A DNA stretch of 64,000 nt from DASZIT01 sp052143315. GTDB taxonomy: Bacteria; Actinomycetota; Acidimicrobiia; Acidimicrobiales; RAAP-2. The stretch's first letter is position 1. Every line of letters starts with the position of its first letter. The notes beneath the pieces were generated by a model. That model was given only the letters and a program-made list of their open reading frames with translations, searched no databases and was not told where the DNA came from. A program made the position numbers and the translations under genes. Shown piece by piece: positions 32,365 through 40,049 of the stretch. The DNA lies in the NCBI GenBank assembly GCA_052143315.1, contig JBKQTE010000091.1, positions 27,028 to 91,027 on the forward strand, in the 5' to 3' direction.

Positions 32365-33813
32365 TCAGTTCCCGAACAGCTCGCGCATGGCGTTGCGAAG
32401 CAACGCGCTCCGCAGCCCCTGGCCCAGCCCGATGAGCTCCTCAGTGGTGGCAAGGGCGCGGGCGCGGGCCTCGGGATTCCGCTGGCGGACCAGCGGGAGC
32501 ACGATCTGCTCCACGAACCCGGCCTCGCGGTCGGCGGCGTTCTTGTACAGCCGGAGGTGTCGCGGCTCGACCCCGAACCGGGCGAACCCGGCGGCAAGGG
32601 TGGCCACCGCCAGGGCCTCGTCGTCAAAGTACTCGGTGCCACCGACGGTGGTGGCGGCGAGTAGGCCGTACTCCCGCAGCTGCCCGAGGACCTCGATGTC
32701 CAGCCCGCTGGCGAGGGACAGCTCCTCCAGGGTGATGTGGGACTCCACCGGCGTTCCGGCACCGGCCGCCCGGGCTACCGGGAGGTCGGCCGGTACCCGG
32801 GGGGTGCCGGCCGCCGGAGCGGCCGCGGCCGGGGGCGTGGCCCTCGGCTTGGGCTCCGGAGCCGCCGGTGCAGGTGGCGCCGACTGCCGGGCAGTGGGCG
32901 CCGGGGCCGGCGTTGGCGGCGAGGGGAGGACGCCGCCCGCCGGGGTCGGGGCTGGGGTCGGCGGTGGCGCCGGGGGCGTCCGTGGCGCCGAGGCCCCCGG
33001 GGCCGGCGGTGGCGGTGGCAATGGCGCCGGTGCCACCGGTGCGGCCGGTGCGACCGGTGCGGCCGGACGCTCACCCCCGGGAGGCGCACCGCCCGACGCA
33101 CCCACTGGGGGCACTGCGGGCGCTGCGGGCACTGCACGGACTGCGGGCACGGCGGGCGCACCCACGGTGGGCGCTGCCGGTGAGGGTGCTACCGGGCGGC
33201 TCGGCGGGGTCGACGGTGCGCCCACGGCCGGGATGGGCGGCCCGGACGGGCCGGGGGGCTCTCCCCCGCTCACATCGGGTCGGGCCGCGGGCCGGGGTGC
33301 CGGAGCGGGGGCGGCCGCCGCCGCGGGCCGCGTGGGGCCGCCGGCTCGCGACGGGGCTGTCTCGTCCGGGGTCGGGGCGTGGACGGCCGATACCCCGGCG
33401 GGACCGATGGCCGAGGCGGACCTCCCCACCAGCACCGGCTCGGCGAGCGGCGGTTGGGCGGTCCCGGGCGGGTCCTCCCCATCGGGGTGGGACCCGGAGC
33501 GGGTGGGTGGGGTGGCACCGGGCTGGGTCGCGGCCGGGAGGGGCGGGCGGGCGACGGCGGAGCCGTTGGTGTCGTCATCGAGCCGGTCCTTGATCACCTT
33601 CAAGGGGAGGAAGTGCTCACGCTGCTGGCGGAGCACCCATCGCAGCCGCTCCACGTCGTGCTCGTAGAACTTCCGGTAGCCGGAGGGGGTGCGCTCCGGG
33701 TTCACCAGCCCCTGGCTCTCCAGGAACCGGATCTTCGAGATGGTGACGTCGGGGAACTCCTGACGGAGCAGGCTGAGCACATCGCCGATCGACAGGTACG
33801 ACCGCCCGCTCAC
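32365..33813 (-). CDS. MerR-family regulator (FtsR/Rv1828-like) with very long Pro/Ala linker
   Basis: 482 residues. Residues 1-86 are a MerR winged helix: SYLSIGDVLSLLRQEF, then FLESQGLVNPERTPSGYRKFY. Residues about 351-482 match the C-terminal half of Rv1828-like proteins: LEELSLASGLDIEVLGQL, YFDDEALAVATLAAGFARFG, and LRSALLRNAMRELFG. Between them lie about 260 residues dominated by Pro, Ala, Gly and Thr. Rv1828 is about 250 residues, so the linker roughly doubles the length. In Corynebacterium the homologue FtsR activates ftsZ. The start is GTG 33813, just before the conserved domain. Confidence 0.88.
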   Translation of the reverse strand: MSGRSYLSIGDVLSLLRQEFPDVTISKIRFLESQGLVNPERTPSGYRKFYEHDVERLRWVLRQQREHFLPLKVIKDRLDDDTNGSAVARPPLPAATQPGATPPTRSGSHPDGEDPPGTAQPPLAEPVLVGRSASAIGPAGVSAVHAPTPDETAPSRAGGPTRPAAAAAPAPAPRPAARPDVSGGEPPGPSGPPIPAVGAPSTPPSRPVAPSPAAPTVGAPAVPAVRAVPAAPAVPPVGASGGAPPGGERPAAPVAPAAPVAPAPLPPPPPAPGASAPRTPPAPPPTPAPTPAGGVLPSPPTPAPAPTARQSAPPAPAAPEPKPRATPPAAAAPAAGTPRVPADLPVARAAGAGTPVESHITLEELSLASGLDIEVLGQLREYGLLAATTVGGTEYFDDEALAVATLAAGFARFGVEPRHLRLYKNAADREAGFVEQIVLPLVRQRNPEARARALATTEELIGLGQGLRSALLRNAMRELFGN

Positions 33814-33856
33814 CGTGCCCGCCCCCGCCGCCGAACGGGCTCCCCCGCAGCCCCGG

Positions 33857-34339
33857 TCATTCGCCCGCAGCCACCAGGAACAGCAGTTTGAACTTGCCGA
33901 TCTGCACTTCGTCGCCGCTGGCCAGCCGTGCCTCCTCGATCCTCTCGCGGTTGACGTAGGTCCCGTTGAGCGAGCCGACATCCCGCACCTCGGTCACGTG
34001 GTCATGCGTGACGAACTCGGCGTGCCGCCTCGACACGGTGATGTCGTCGAGGAAGATGTCGCTCTCCGGATGCCGGCCGGCCCGGGTCACCTCCGACTCG
34101 AGCACGTACCGCACCCCGGTGTTCGGCCCGCGCCTGACAACCAGCATGCCCACCCCGCGCGGGAGCTCCAGCAACCCGACGGCAGTGGCGTCGTCGACAG
34201 CGTCGCTCACGTCCTCCACCGGCTGCACCGAGATCGTCGTGTCCGAGGAGGTGGCGATGAGAACCGCACCGCAGGCGGAGCAGAAGTTCACCCCCGTCGG
34301 ATTGCGGTGGCCGCAGTTGTGGCAGAACACATCGACCAC
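33857..34339 (-). CDS. GarA-like FHA-domain protein with N-terminal zinc ribbon
   Basis: 160 residues. The N-terminus is a double-CxxC zinc ribbon (CHNCGHRN and FCSACG), followed by DTTISVQPVED, resembling the phosphorylatable ETTS motif of mycobacterial GarA/OdhI. Residues about 70-155 are an FHA domain: AGRHPESDIFLDDITVSRRHAEF and VGSLNGTYVNRERI carry the canonical phosphothreonine-binding residues. GarA, phosphorylated by PknB/PknG, switches off binding to 2-oxoglutarate dehydrogenase/decarboxylase and glutamate enzymes. The start is GTG 34339 with GGGAG upstream. It sits between gcvH and the merR gene as in M. tuberculosis Rv1826-Rv1828. Confidence 0.88.
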   Translation of the reverse strand: MVDVFCHNCGHRNPTGVNFCSACGAVLIATSSDTTISVQPVEDVSDAVDDATAVGLLELPRGVGMLVVRRGPNTGVRYVLESEVTRAGRHPESDIFLDDITVSRRHAEFVTHDHVTEVRDVGSLNGTYVNRERIEEARLASGDEVQIGKFKLLFLVAAGE

Positions 34340-34392
34340 GGTAGTCGCTCCCGTTCCTTCGCTTCTCCCGGCCGCGTGCCGGTCCGTAGCCG

Positions 34393-34773
34393 TCAGTCGG
34401 CGATGAGCTGCCGGTACGCCCCGGCGTCCAGCAGACCGTCCACCGACGACGCGTCGGCAGGCACGATCTCACAGATCCACCCCTCCCCGTAGGGGTCCTC
34501 GTTCAGCCGTTCGGGAGCGTCGGCCAGCGCCCGGTTGACGGCCACCACCTGGCCGGCGACCGGGGCGTAGATCTCCGACACCGACTTGGTCGACTCCACC
34601 TCGCCCAGCACGCCGCCGGCCTCGACCGGCGACGACTCCTCGGGGAGGTCGACGAAGACCACGTCACCCAGGGCGTCCTGGGCGAAGTCGGTGATCCCCA
34701 CCCGCACCCGGTCCCCGTTCGCTCTGATCCACTCGTGATCGGTCGAGTAACGGAGCTCCTCGGGCACGTTCAT
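34393..34773 (-). CDS. gcvH: Glycine cleavage system H protein
   Basis: 126-residue lipoyl carrier that shuttles the aminomethyl group between the P, T and L proteins. The lipoylation site is the Lys in VESTKSVSEIYAPVAGQV. The N-terminus RYSTDHEWIRANGDRVRVGIT and the GDVVFVDLPEE stretch are diagnostic. gcvP and gcvT are not in the window. It heads the conserved block gcvH-FHA-merR-DUF151, with 53 bp to the FHA gene. Confidence 0.95.
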   Translation of the reverse strand: MNVPEELRYSTDHEWIRANGDRVRVGITDFAQDALGDVVFVDLPEESSPVEAGGVLGEVESTKSVSEIYAPVAGQVVAVNRALADAPERLNEDPYGEGWICEIVPADASSVDGLLDAGAYRQLIAD

Positions 34774-34781
34774 ACGTGCGG

Positions 34782-34787
34782 ACCATA
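34782..34787 (-). promoter_or_regulatory. -10-like hexamer TATGGT before gcvH
   Basis: TATGGT ends 8 nt before the gcvH ATG on the minus strand, giving a leader of at most a base or two. Confidence 0.35.
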
Positions 34788-34873
34788 CCCGACCCGGGCC
34801 GGGGGCGTCTCGGCCGCCGGACGGGGTCTCGGTGGTCCGCCGGGCGGGCGTCGCCGGTGGTCGCCGGACTGCC

Positions 34874-37360
34874 TCACCGGAGGAGCTGGCGGAGGCGCAC
34901 GGCGTACTCCTGGGCCCGGGCCCCGGCCTGGGCCTCGCTCGGGCCCTCGGCCCACACGTGGGTGACCGGCTCCTCTGGGTCGGGCAGCACCAGTGCCCAG
35001 CCGTCGTCCTCGAGGACCTTCACCCCGTCGACCAGCACCAGGTCGCGCCCCTCGGAGCGCTCCACCAGCGTCCGCATCACCATCCCCTTCTGCTCCCAGG
35101 GCGTATGCACCGCCTGGTGGGCGATGTGGACCCGGGGCAGGGAGGTGACCAGGCTCGACAGCCGGCGGCCGGTCTGCTTCAACAGCGCCAGCAGGTTCAC
35201 CAGGGTGGCGGCGGCGTCGTAGGCGGGGAGAAAGGCCGGGAAGATGAAGCCGCCGGCCTGGCTGGCCGCCAGGATGACGTCCCCCGAGCTCGCCACCTCC
35301 ATCAGGTGGGAGGTGGACAGCTTGGTCCAGACGATCTCGGTGTCGGCCCGCCGGCAGATCTCCTCGGCCGCCCGGCTGACCGCCACCGGCAGGGCCACCC
35401 TGGCTCCAGGGTGGGCCTCGGTCACCAGGGTGAGGAGGACCAGGAGCGCCTCGTCGTCGGAGAGCGTATGACCCTCGTCGTCCACGATGATCACATGCTC
35501 CCCACCGGGGTCGATGACCGCCCCCAGTTGGGCGCCGGAGGCCCGCACCAGGGTGGCCACCCGGGCGGCGCTGGCCTGGCGGTCGAAGGTGGTGGCCCCG
35601 GCGGTGTCGGCGTACGGGTTGACCACCAGCACCTCGGCCTCGATCTTCGCCAGGAGGTTGGGCATCACGAAGCTGGCCGTCCCGAACGAGTAGTCGAGGA
35701 CCAGCTTCAACCCGTCGTCCCGACTGAAGACCAGCTCGACCGAGTCCATCAGGGCGGCGGTGTAGTACTCGAGCGCCCGGGGAGGGAAGCCGATGTCGCC
35801 GATCTCCCGGGCCAGCACCCGACGGAAGTCCTCGCGGTAGTAGAGCCGCTCGATCTTCCGCTGGACGGACTCGTCGACGTCGATGCCGTCCTTGTCGAAG
35901 AAGCGGAGGACCACCGACTCGGGATCGTCCGGTGCCAGGCGCACGGTGATGCCGGCCGAGCTGCCGGACGAGTGCACCTGAAACCTGGTGACCGGCACCG
36001 TGGCCGCTTCGAGGTCGTCGACGTTGACGCCGGCGGCGTTGCAGCCGACCATGACCGCCCGTTTGAGGACCCGGGCGGCCCGGCTGGTGTCGCGGGAGGT
36101 GGTGACGGTGGCACCCTTCTCGAGCGTCGACGCCCACGCCATCGACAGCTTCACGGCCAGCTCCGGGCTGATGTCGACATTGGCCAGCCCCTGCACGCCG
36201 TCCCGGCCGAACAGGGATCGGGCTCCCCTCGACTCCCAGACGATCGAGGAGTTGACGATGGCGCCGGCCTCCACCGTCTTGAAGGGGTACACCTTGACGC
36301 CGGCCTTCAGCTCGGAGCCGGCGCCCACGAAGCACTGCTCCCCGAGCACCACCCCCTCCTCGCAGCGGGCGCCGTGGCGCAGGTCCGACCCGCGGCCGAG
36401 CACGCTCCCGTCGACCCGAACCCCCGAGCCCAGGTAGGAGTTGTCGTGGACCACCGAGCGCTGGAGCACGACGTTGTCGCCGATGCGGACGTTGCGGCCG
36501 AGGGTGCAGTACTCGCCGAGCTCCGCTCCCGCCCCCACCACGCAGTTGTCGCCGATCACCGCCGGGCCGACGATGGTGACGCTCGGGTCGATCTGGGTCC
36601 CCTTGCCGAGCCACACCCGGGGCCGCAGCTCGAACCCGGCGATGTCGACGGTGACACGCTGGTCGAGGATGTCCTGGTGGGCCTTGAGATACGCCTCGAG
36701 GGTCCCCACGTCCTCCCAGTACCCGTCGGCCACGTATCCGTAGAGCGGCTTGCCGGCCTCCAGGACGGCGGGGAACGACTCGCCGGAGAAGTCCACCGGG
36801 CGACCCTCGGGGATGTACTCGAAGATCTCCGGTTCGAGCACGTAGATGCCGGTGTTGATGGTGTCGCTGAACACCTGGCCCCAGGTCGGCTTCTCGAGGA
36901 ACCGCTCGACGGTGCCGTCCTCACCGGTGATGACGATCCCGAACTCGAGCGGGTTGTCGACCGCCTTCAGTGCCAGCGTGGCCAGCGCCCCGCGCTTCTC
37001 GTGGAACGAGACCACCTGGCTCAGGTCGATGTCGGTGAGCACGTCGCCGGAGATGACCAGGAACCGCTCGTCGAGCTCGTCCCTGGCGTTGCGAACCGAG
37101 CCGGCCGTCCCCAGCGGCGTGGCCTCGGTGGCGTACACCATCCGGACGCCGAACTCGGAGCCGTCACCGAAGTAGGTCCGGATGGCGTTGGCCATGAACG
37201 CCACCGTCACCACGATGTCCTCGAACCCGTGCTGGCGGAGCAGGTTGACCACGTGCTCCATCATCGGGATGTTGGCCATGGGGAGCATCGGCTTCGGCTG
37301 GTTGGAGGTCAACGGACGCAGGCGGGTCCCCTCGCCGCCGGCCATGATGACCGCCTTCAC
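34874..37360 (-). CDS. Mannose-1-phosphate guanylyltransferase fused to a degenerate phosphomannomutase domain
   Basis: 828 residues. Residues 1-235 are a nucleotidyltransferase: KAVIMAGGEGTRLRPLTSNQPKPM, GDVLTDIDL and FLEKPTWGQVF. Residues about 250-370 are left-handed beta-helix hexapeptide repeats. The rest resembles phosphoglucomutase/phosphomannomutase, but the phosphoserine loop (TxSHNP) is TTSRDTSRA, the metal loop (DGDxDR) is IDPGGEHV, the sugar loop (GExSGH) is ASQAGGFI and the phosphate loop (SGTEP) is PDPEEPV. The first domain should make GDP-mannose (or another NDP-sugar); the second is probably non-catalytic. GTG 37360 overlaps the pgsA-like stop. Confidence 0.88.
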   Translation of the reverse strand: MKAVIMAGGEGTRLRPLTSNQPKPMLPMANIPMMEHVVNLLRQHGFEDIVVTVAFMANAIRTYFGDGSEFGVRMVYATEATPLGTAGSVRNARDELDERFLVISGDVLTDIDLSQVVSFHEKRGALATLALKAVDNPLEFGIVITGEDGTVERFLEKPTWGQVFSDTINTGIYVLEPEIFEYIPEGRPVDFSGESFPAVLEAGKPLYGYVADGYWEDVGTLEAYLKAHQDILDQRVTVDIAGFELRPRVWLGKGTQIDPSVTIVGPAVIGDNCVVGAGAELGEYCTLGRNVRIGDNVVLQRSVVHDNSYLGSGVRVDGSVLGRGSDLRHGARCEEGVVLGEQCFVGAGSELKAGVKVYPFKTVEAGAIVNSSIVWESRGARSLFGRDGVQGLANVDISPELAVKLSMAWASTLEKGATVTTSRDTSRAARVLKRAVMVGCNAAGVNVDDLEAATVPVTRFQVHSSGSSAGITVRLAPDDPESVVLRFFDKDGIDVDESVQRKIERLYYREDFRRVLAREIGDIGFPPRALEYYTAALMDSVELVFSRDDGLKLVLDYSFGTASFVMPNLLAKIEAEVLVVNPYADTAGATTFDRQASAARVATLVRASGAQLGAVIDPGGEHVIIVDDEGHTLSDDEALLVLLTLVTEAHPGARVALPVAVSRAAEEICRRADTEIVWTKLSTSHLMEVASSGDVILAASQAGGFIFPAFLPAYDAAATLVNLLALLKQTGRRLSSLVTSLPRVHIAHQAVHTPWEQKGMVMRTLVERSEGRDLVLVDGVKVLEDDGWALVLPDPEEPVTHVWAEGPSEAQAGARAQEYAVRLRQLLR

Positions 37361-38022
37361 GGCGCTCCTTCGTGGGGACCGGCAGGCACCGCCCGCCGGT
37401 GCCGGCCGTCGACCAGGGCTTCACGTGCCACGGGGATGTAGGAGCCGGCGGCCACCCAGGCCAGGATCAGCCCGACGATCCCGGTGATCCAGGCGACCAC
37501 GTGGACCGGCACCTGCCAGCCGGCGGTGCCGTGGCTCAGCAGGAAGGCCGGATACGAGAACATGAGAGCGAACGTACCCGCCTTTCCCACCCAGAGCACA
37601 TCGATCCGCCGGGCCCCCAGGGAGGCGAGGACCAGCACCGCCACCGACACCACCACCTCACGCGCCAGGGTGGCCAGCCCGAACCACAGCGGCACCGCGC
37701 CGTCGACCATGATCACGATGACCGCCGTGGCCACCAGGATCCGGTCCGCCACCGGGTCGAGCACCTTCCCGACGGTGGAGACCTGGTGGTACCGGCGGGC
37801 CACGAACCCGTCGATCCAGTCCGTCGAGCCGAGCAGCGCCAGCAGCACGGCGCCGGCCACCTGGTGGTGGGCACCGAGGACCAGCCACACGAAGACGGGG
37901 ATGCAGGCCAGCCGGACCAGGGTGATCAGGTTGGGGACGGTCAGGATCCGGTCCAGCCCGGGCTCGTCGCCCGCCGGACCTCCGGCGGACGCCCCGTCGG
38001 TCACGACCGGCACGCGCTCCAT
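37357..38022 (-). CDS. CDP-alcohol phosphatidyltransferase (PgsA-like)
   Basis: 221 residues with about five to six membrane helices. The signature D-x2-DG-x2-AR-x8-G-x3-D-x3-D is complete in DWIDGFVARR and GKVLDPVADR. The reaction exchanges CMP of CDP-diacylglycerol for an alcohol; PgsA makes phosphatidylglycerol phosphate, while related actinobacterial enzymes make phosphatidylinositol phosphate. Overlap (GTGA) with the GDP-mannose gene hints at a shared role in phospholipid or mannolipid synthesis. ATG 38022 has GGAAGGG just upstream and a TAGACT hexamer at 38044-38039. Confidence 0.88.
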   Translation of the reverse strand: MERVPVVTDGASAGGPAGDEPGLDRILTVPNLITLVRLACIPVFVWLVLGAHHQVAGAVLLALLGSTDWIDGFVARRYHQVSTVGKVLDPVADRILVATAVIVIMVDGAVPLWFGLATLAREVVVSVAVLVLASLGARRIDVLWVGKAGTFALMFSYPAFLLSHGTAGWQVPVHVVAWITGIVGLILAWVAAGSYIPVAREALVDGRHRRAVPAGPHEGAP

Positions 38023-38104
38023 CCCTTCCACGTCCCGAAGTCTACGAGGCCCGTGGTGCCCCCGGGACCTGCTCGCTGCCCGCCGGGGATCGAGGGCCCG
38101 CCCG

Positions 38105-38110
38105 TACACT
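38105..38110 (+). promoter_or_regulatory. -10-like hexamer TACACT before the MFS gene
   Basis: It ends 7 nt before the TTG at 38118. This spacing supports TTG as the start instead of the ATG at 38148. Confidence 0.35.
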
Positions 38111-38117
38111 CGGAGCC

Positions 38118-39329
38118 TTGAGCCACCGCACCGACACGACCGGACGGATGACCACCGGCATGGTGGTGCTGTTCGCCGTCTCGTGCGGGATATCGGCGGC
38201 GAACCTCTACTACGCCCAACCGCTCCTCCCCTCCATCGCCAAGACCTTCCACGTCCCGTCGGGGACCGCCACCCTGGTGGTCACCGGAGCCCAGGTCGGC
38301 TACGGCATCGGGCTTGCCCTGCTGGTCCCGCTGGGCGACGTGCTGGTCCGGCGCCGCCTGGTCCCGGGAATCCTGCTCATCGCCGCCATCGCCCTGTTCG
38401 TGGCGGCGGCGGCCCCGGACGTGGTGGTGCTGATCGCGGCGGTGGCGGTGGCCGGCATCTGCTCGGTGGCGGCCCAGATCCTGGTGCCCTTCGCCGCCCA
38501 CCTGGCCGACGACCGCACCCGTGGCCGGGTGGTGGGCACGGTGATGAGCGGGCTGCTCCTCGGCATCCTGCTGGCCCGGACCTTCTCGGGGCTGATCGCC
38601 CAGGTGGCCGGGTGGAGGGCCGTCTACGTGGCCGCCGGGGTGGTCGTCCTCGGCCTCGTGGCCCTGTTGGCCGGGACCCTTCCCGGTGAGGGTCCGCGGC
38701 CCCACCTGGTCTACCGGGAGCTGCTGGGCTCGGTGGTGGTCCTGCTGCGTACCGAGCCGCTGCTCCGGCTCCGATCGGCCCTGGGCGCCCTGGTCTTCGC
38801 CGCCTTCAACGTGCTCTGGACCAGCCTGGCCTTTCTGCTGGCCAAGCCCCCCTACGGGTACGGCGAGGCGGTCATCGGGCTGTTCGGTCTGTTGGGGGCG
38901 GGCGGCGCCCTGGCCGCCTCGTTCAGCGGCCGGCTGTCCGACCGCGGCCACGAGCGTGCGGTCACCGGCGGCTCGCTGGTGGTGATCGTGGCGTCGTTCG
39001 GGCTGCTCTTCCTCGGCTCCGACCACCTGTGGGCCCTGCTGGTGGGGATCCTCCTGGCCGACCTGGGCATCCAGGCCGTGCACATCCAGAACCAGCAGCT
39101 CATCTTCGGCATCGATCCGGCCGCCCGCTCGAGGCTGAACACCGGCTACATGGTCACGTACTTCATCGGCGGCGCCATCGGGTCGGCCACCACCGGCATG
39201 GCCTACAGCGCCGGCGGCTGGTCGGCGGTGGTCGAACTGGGCCTCGGCTACAGCGGGGCCGCCCTGGTGGTCTGGGTCCTGAGCCGGGTCCCCGGTGTCC
39301 GGCGGCCTCGTCCGGTGTCCACCGCCTGA
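38118..39329 (+). CDS. MFS transporter
   Basis: 403 residues and about 12 hydrophobic segments. GISAANLYYAQPLLPSIAKTF is typical of the first helix of the DHA1-like, YnfM/AraJ-related group. VPLGDVLVRRRLVPG is motif A after helix 2, and SGRLSDRGHERA is its repeat after helix 8. Probably a proton-driven exporter; the substrate is unknown. Starts TTG 38118 and diverges from pgsA; a TANNNT hexamer precedes it. The SGNH gene follows after 12 bp, so the two may be co-transcribed. Confidence 0.85.
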   Translation: MSHRTDTTGRMTTGMVVLFAVSCGISAANLYYAQPLLPSIAKTFHVPSGTATLVVTGAQVGYGIGLALLVPLGDVLVRRRLVPGILLIAAIALFVAAAAPDVVVLIAAVAVAGICSVAAQILVPFAAHLADDRTRGRVVGTVMSGLLLGILLARTFSGLIAQVAGWRAVYVAAGVVVLGLVALLAGTLPGEGPRPHLVYRELLGSVVVLLRTEPLLRLRSALGALVFAAFNVLWTSLAFLLAKPPYGYGEAVIGLFGLLGAGGALAASFSGRLSDRGHERAVTGGSLVVIVASFGLLFLGSDHLWALLVGILLADLGIQAVHIQNQQLIFGIDPAARSRLNTGYMVTYFIGGAIGSATTGMAYSAGGWSAVVELGLGYSGAALVVWVLSRVPGVRRPRPVSTA

Positions 39330-39341
39330 GAGACTGGCCCG

Positions 39342-40049
39342 GTGCGGTCGCCCTCCCGGTTCGATCTGATCGTCGTGGCGGCCATGCTGGCCGTGCTCGG
39401 TGCCCTGGTCGGCCTGGGCGTGGCCAACCGGTCGCTCCCCGCCACCCGGGCGGCGGACACCCCCGGCACGGCGGCCGCCGCCGCCCGGTCGGCCCCGCCG
39501 CCGGTCACCGTGGTGGCCCCCACCCCTTCGATCGTGGCTCCCACCACCACCGTCCCGCCCACCACCACCAGCCCCAGCGCCACCGACGCCGGGACGGTCA
39601 CCGCCGTCGGCGACTCCATCATGCTGGACATCCAGCCCTACCTGGAGGCCGACCTCCCCGGCGTGCAGGTGGACGGGGTGGTCAGCCGGCAGTTCGAGAC
39701 GGGGATAGGCGTGGTCCAGGCCGACCGGGCGGCCGGGACGCTGGGGAGCATCCTGGTGGTGGAGCTGGGGACCAACGGCTCGGTGACCTCGGCCGACATG
39801 GACGCCATGATGCAGGCGGCCGCCGGGGTGAAGCGGGTGGTCTTCGTGAACGTGGACGTCCCCCGCCCGTGGGAGGCCACCGACAACGCGGTGTTGGCCG
39901 CCGGGGTGGCCCGCTACCCGGGAGTGGCGGTCCTGGCCGACTGGTACACACTGTCGTCCCCCCACCCCGAGTGGTTCACCACCGACCAGGTGCACCTCAA
40001 CCCGGACGGGGCCCAGGCGCTGGCCGCCCTGATCACCCAGTACGCCTGA
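39342..40049 (+). CDS. Membrane-anchored SGNH/GDSL hydrolase-like protein
   Basis: 235 residues. One N-terminal membrane helix (LIVVAAMLAVLGALVGLGVA) is followed by a Thr/Pro-rich linker of about 50 residues and an SGNH domain: block I VTAVGDSIMLD with the nucleophile Ser, block III-like VVELGTNGSV, and block V DQVHLNPDGA with Asp and His. Such domains usually sit C-terminal to acyltransferase-3 membrane proteins that O-acetylate wall or surface glycans; here the domain is separate. It overlaps the end of the opposite-strand MFS gene by 17 bp. Confidence 0.82.
   Translation: MRSPSRFDLIVVAAMLAVLGALVGLGVANRSLPATRAADTPGTAAAAARSAPPPVTVVAPTPSIVAPTTTVPPTTTSPSATDAGTVTAVGDSIMLDIQPYLEADLPGVQVDGVVSRQFETGIGVVQADRAAGTLGSILVVELGTNGSVTSADMDAMMQAAAGVKRVVFVNVDVPRPWEATDNAVLAAGVARYPGVAVLADWYTLSSPHPEWFTTDQVHLNPDGAQALAALITQYA

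Noticed and set aside
32051..33667. Plus-strand open frame opposite the MerR gene
   Set aside because: Antisense shadow of a Pro/Ala-rich linker; the minus strand has the conserved helix-turn-helix and C-terminal domain.
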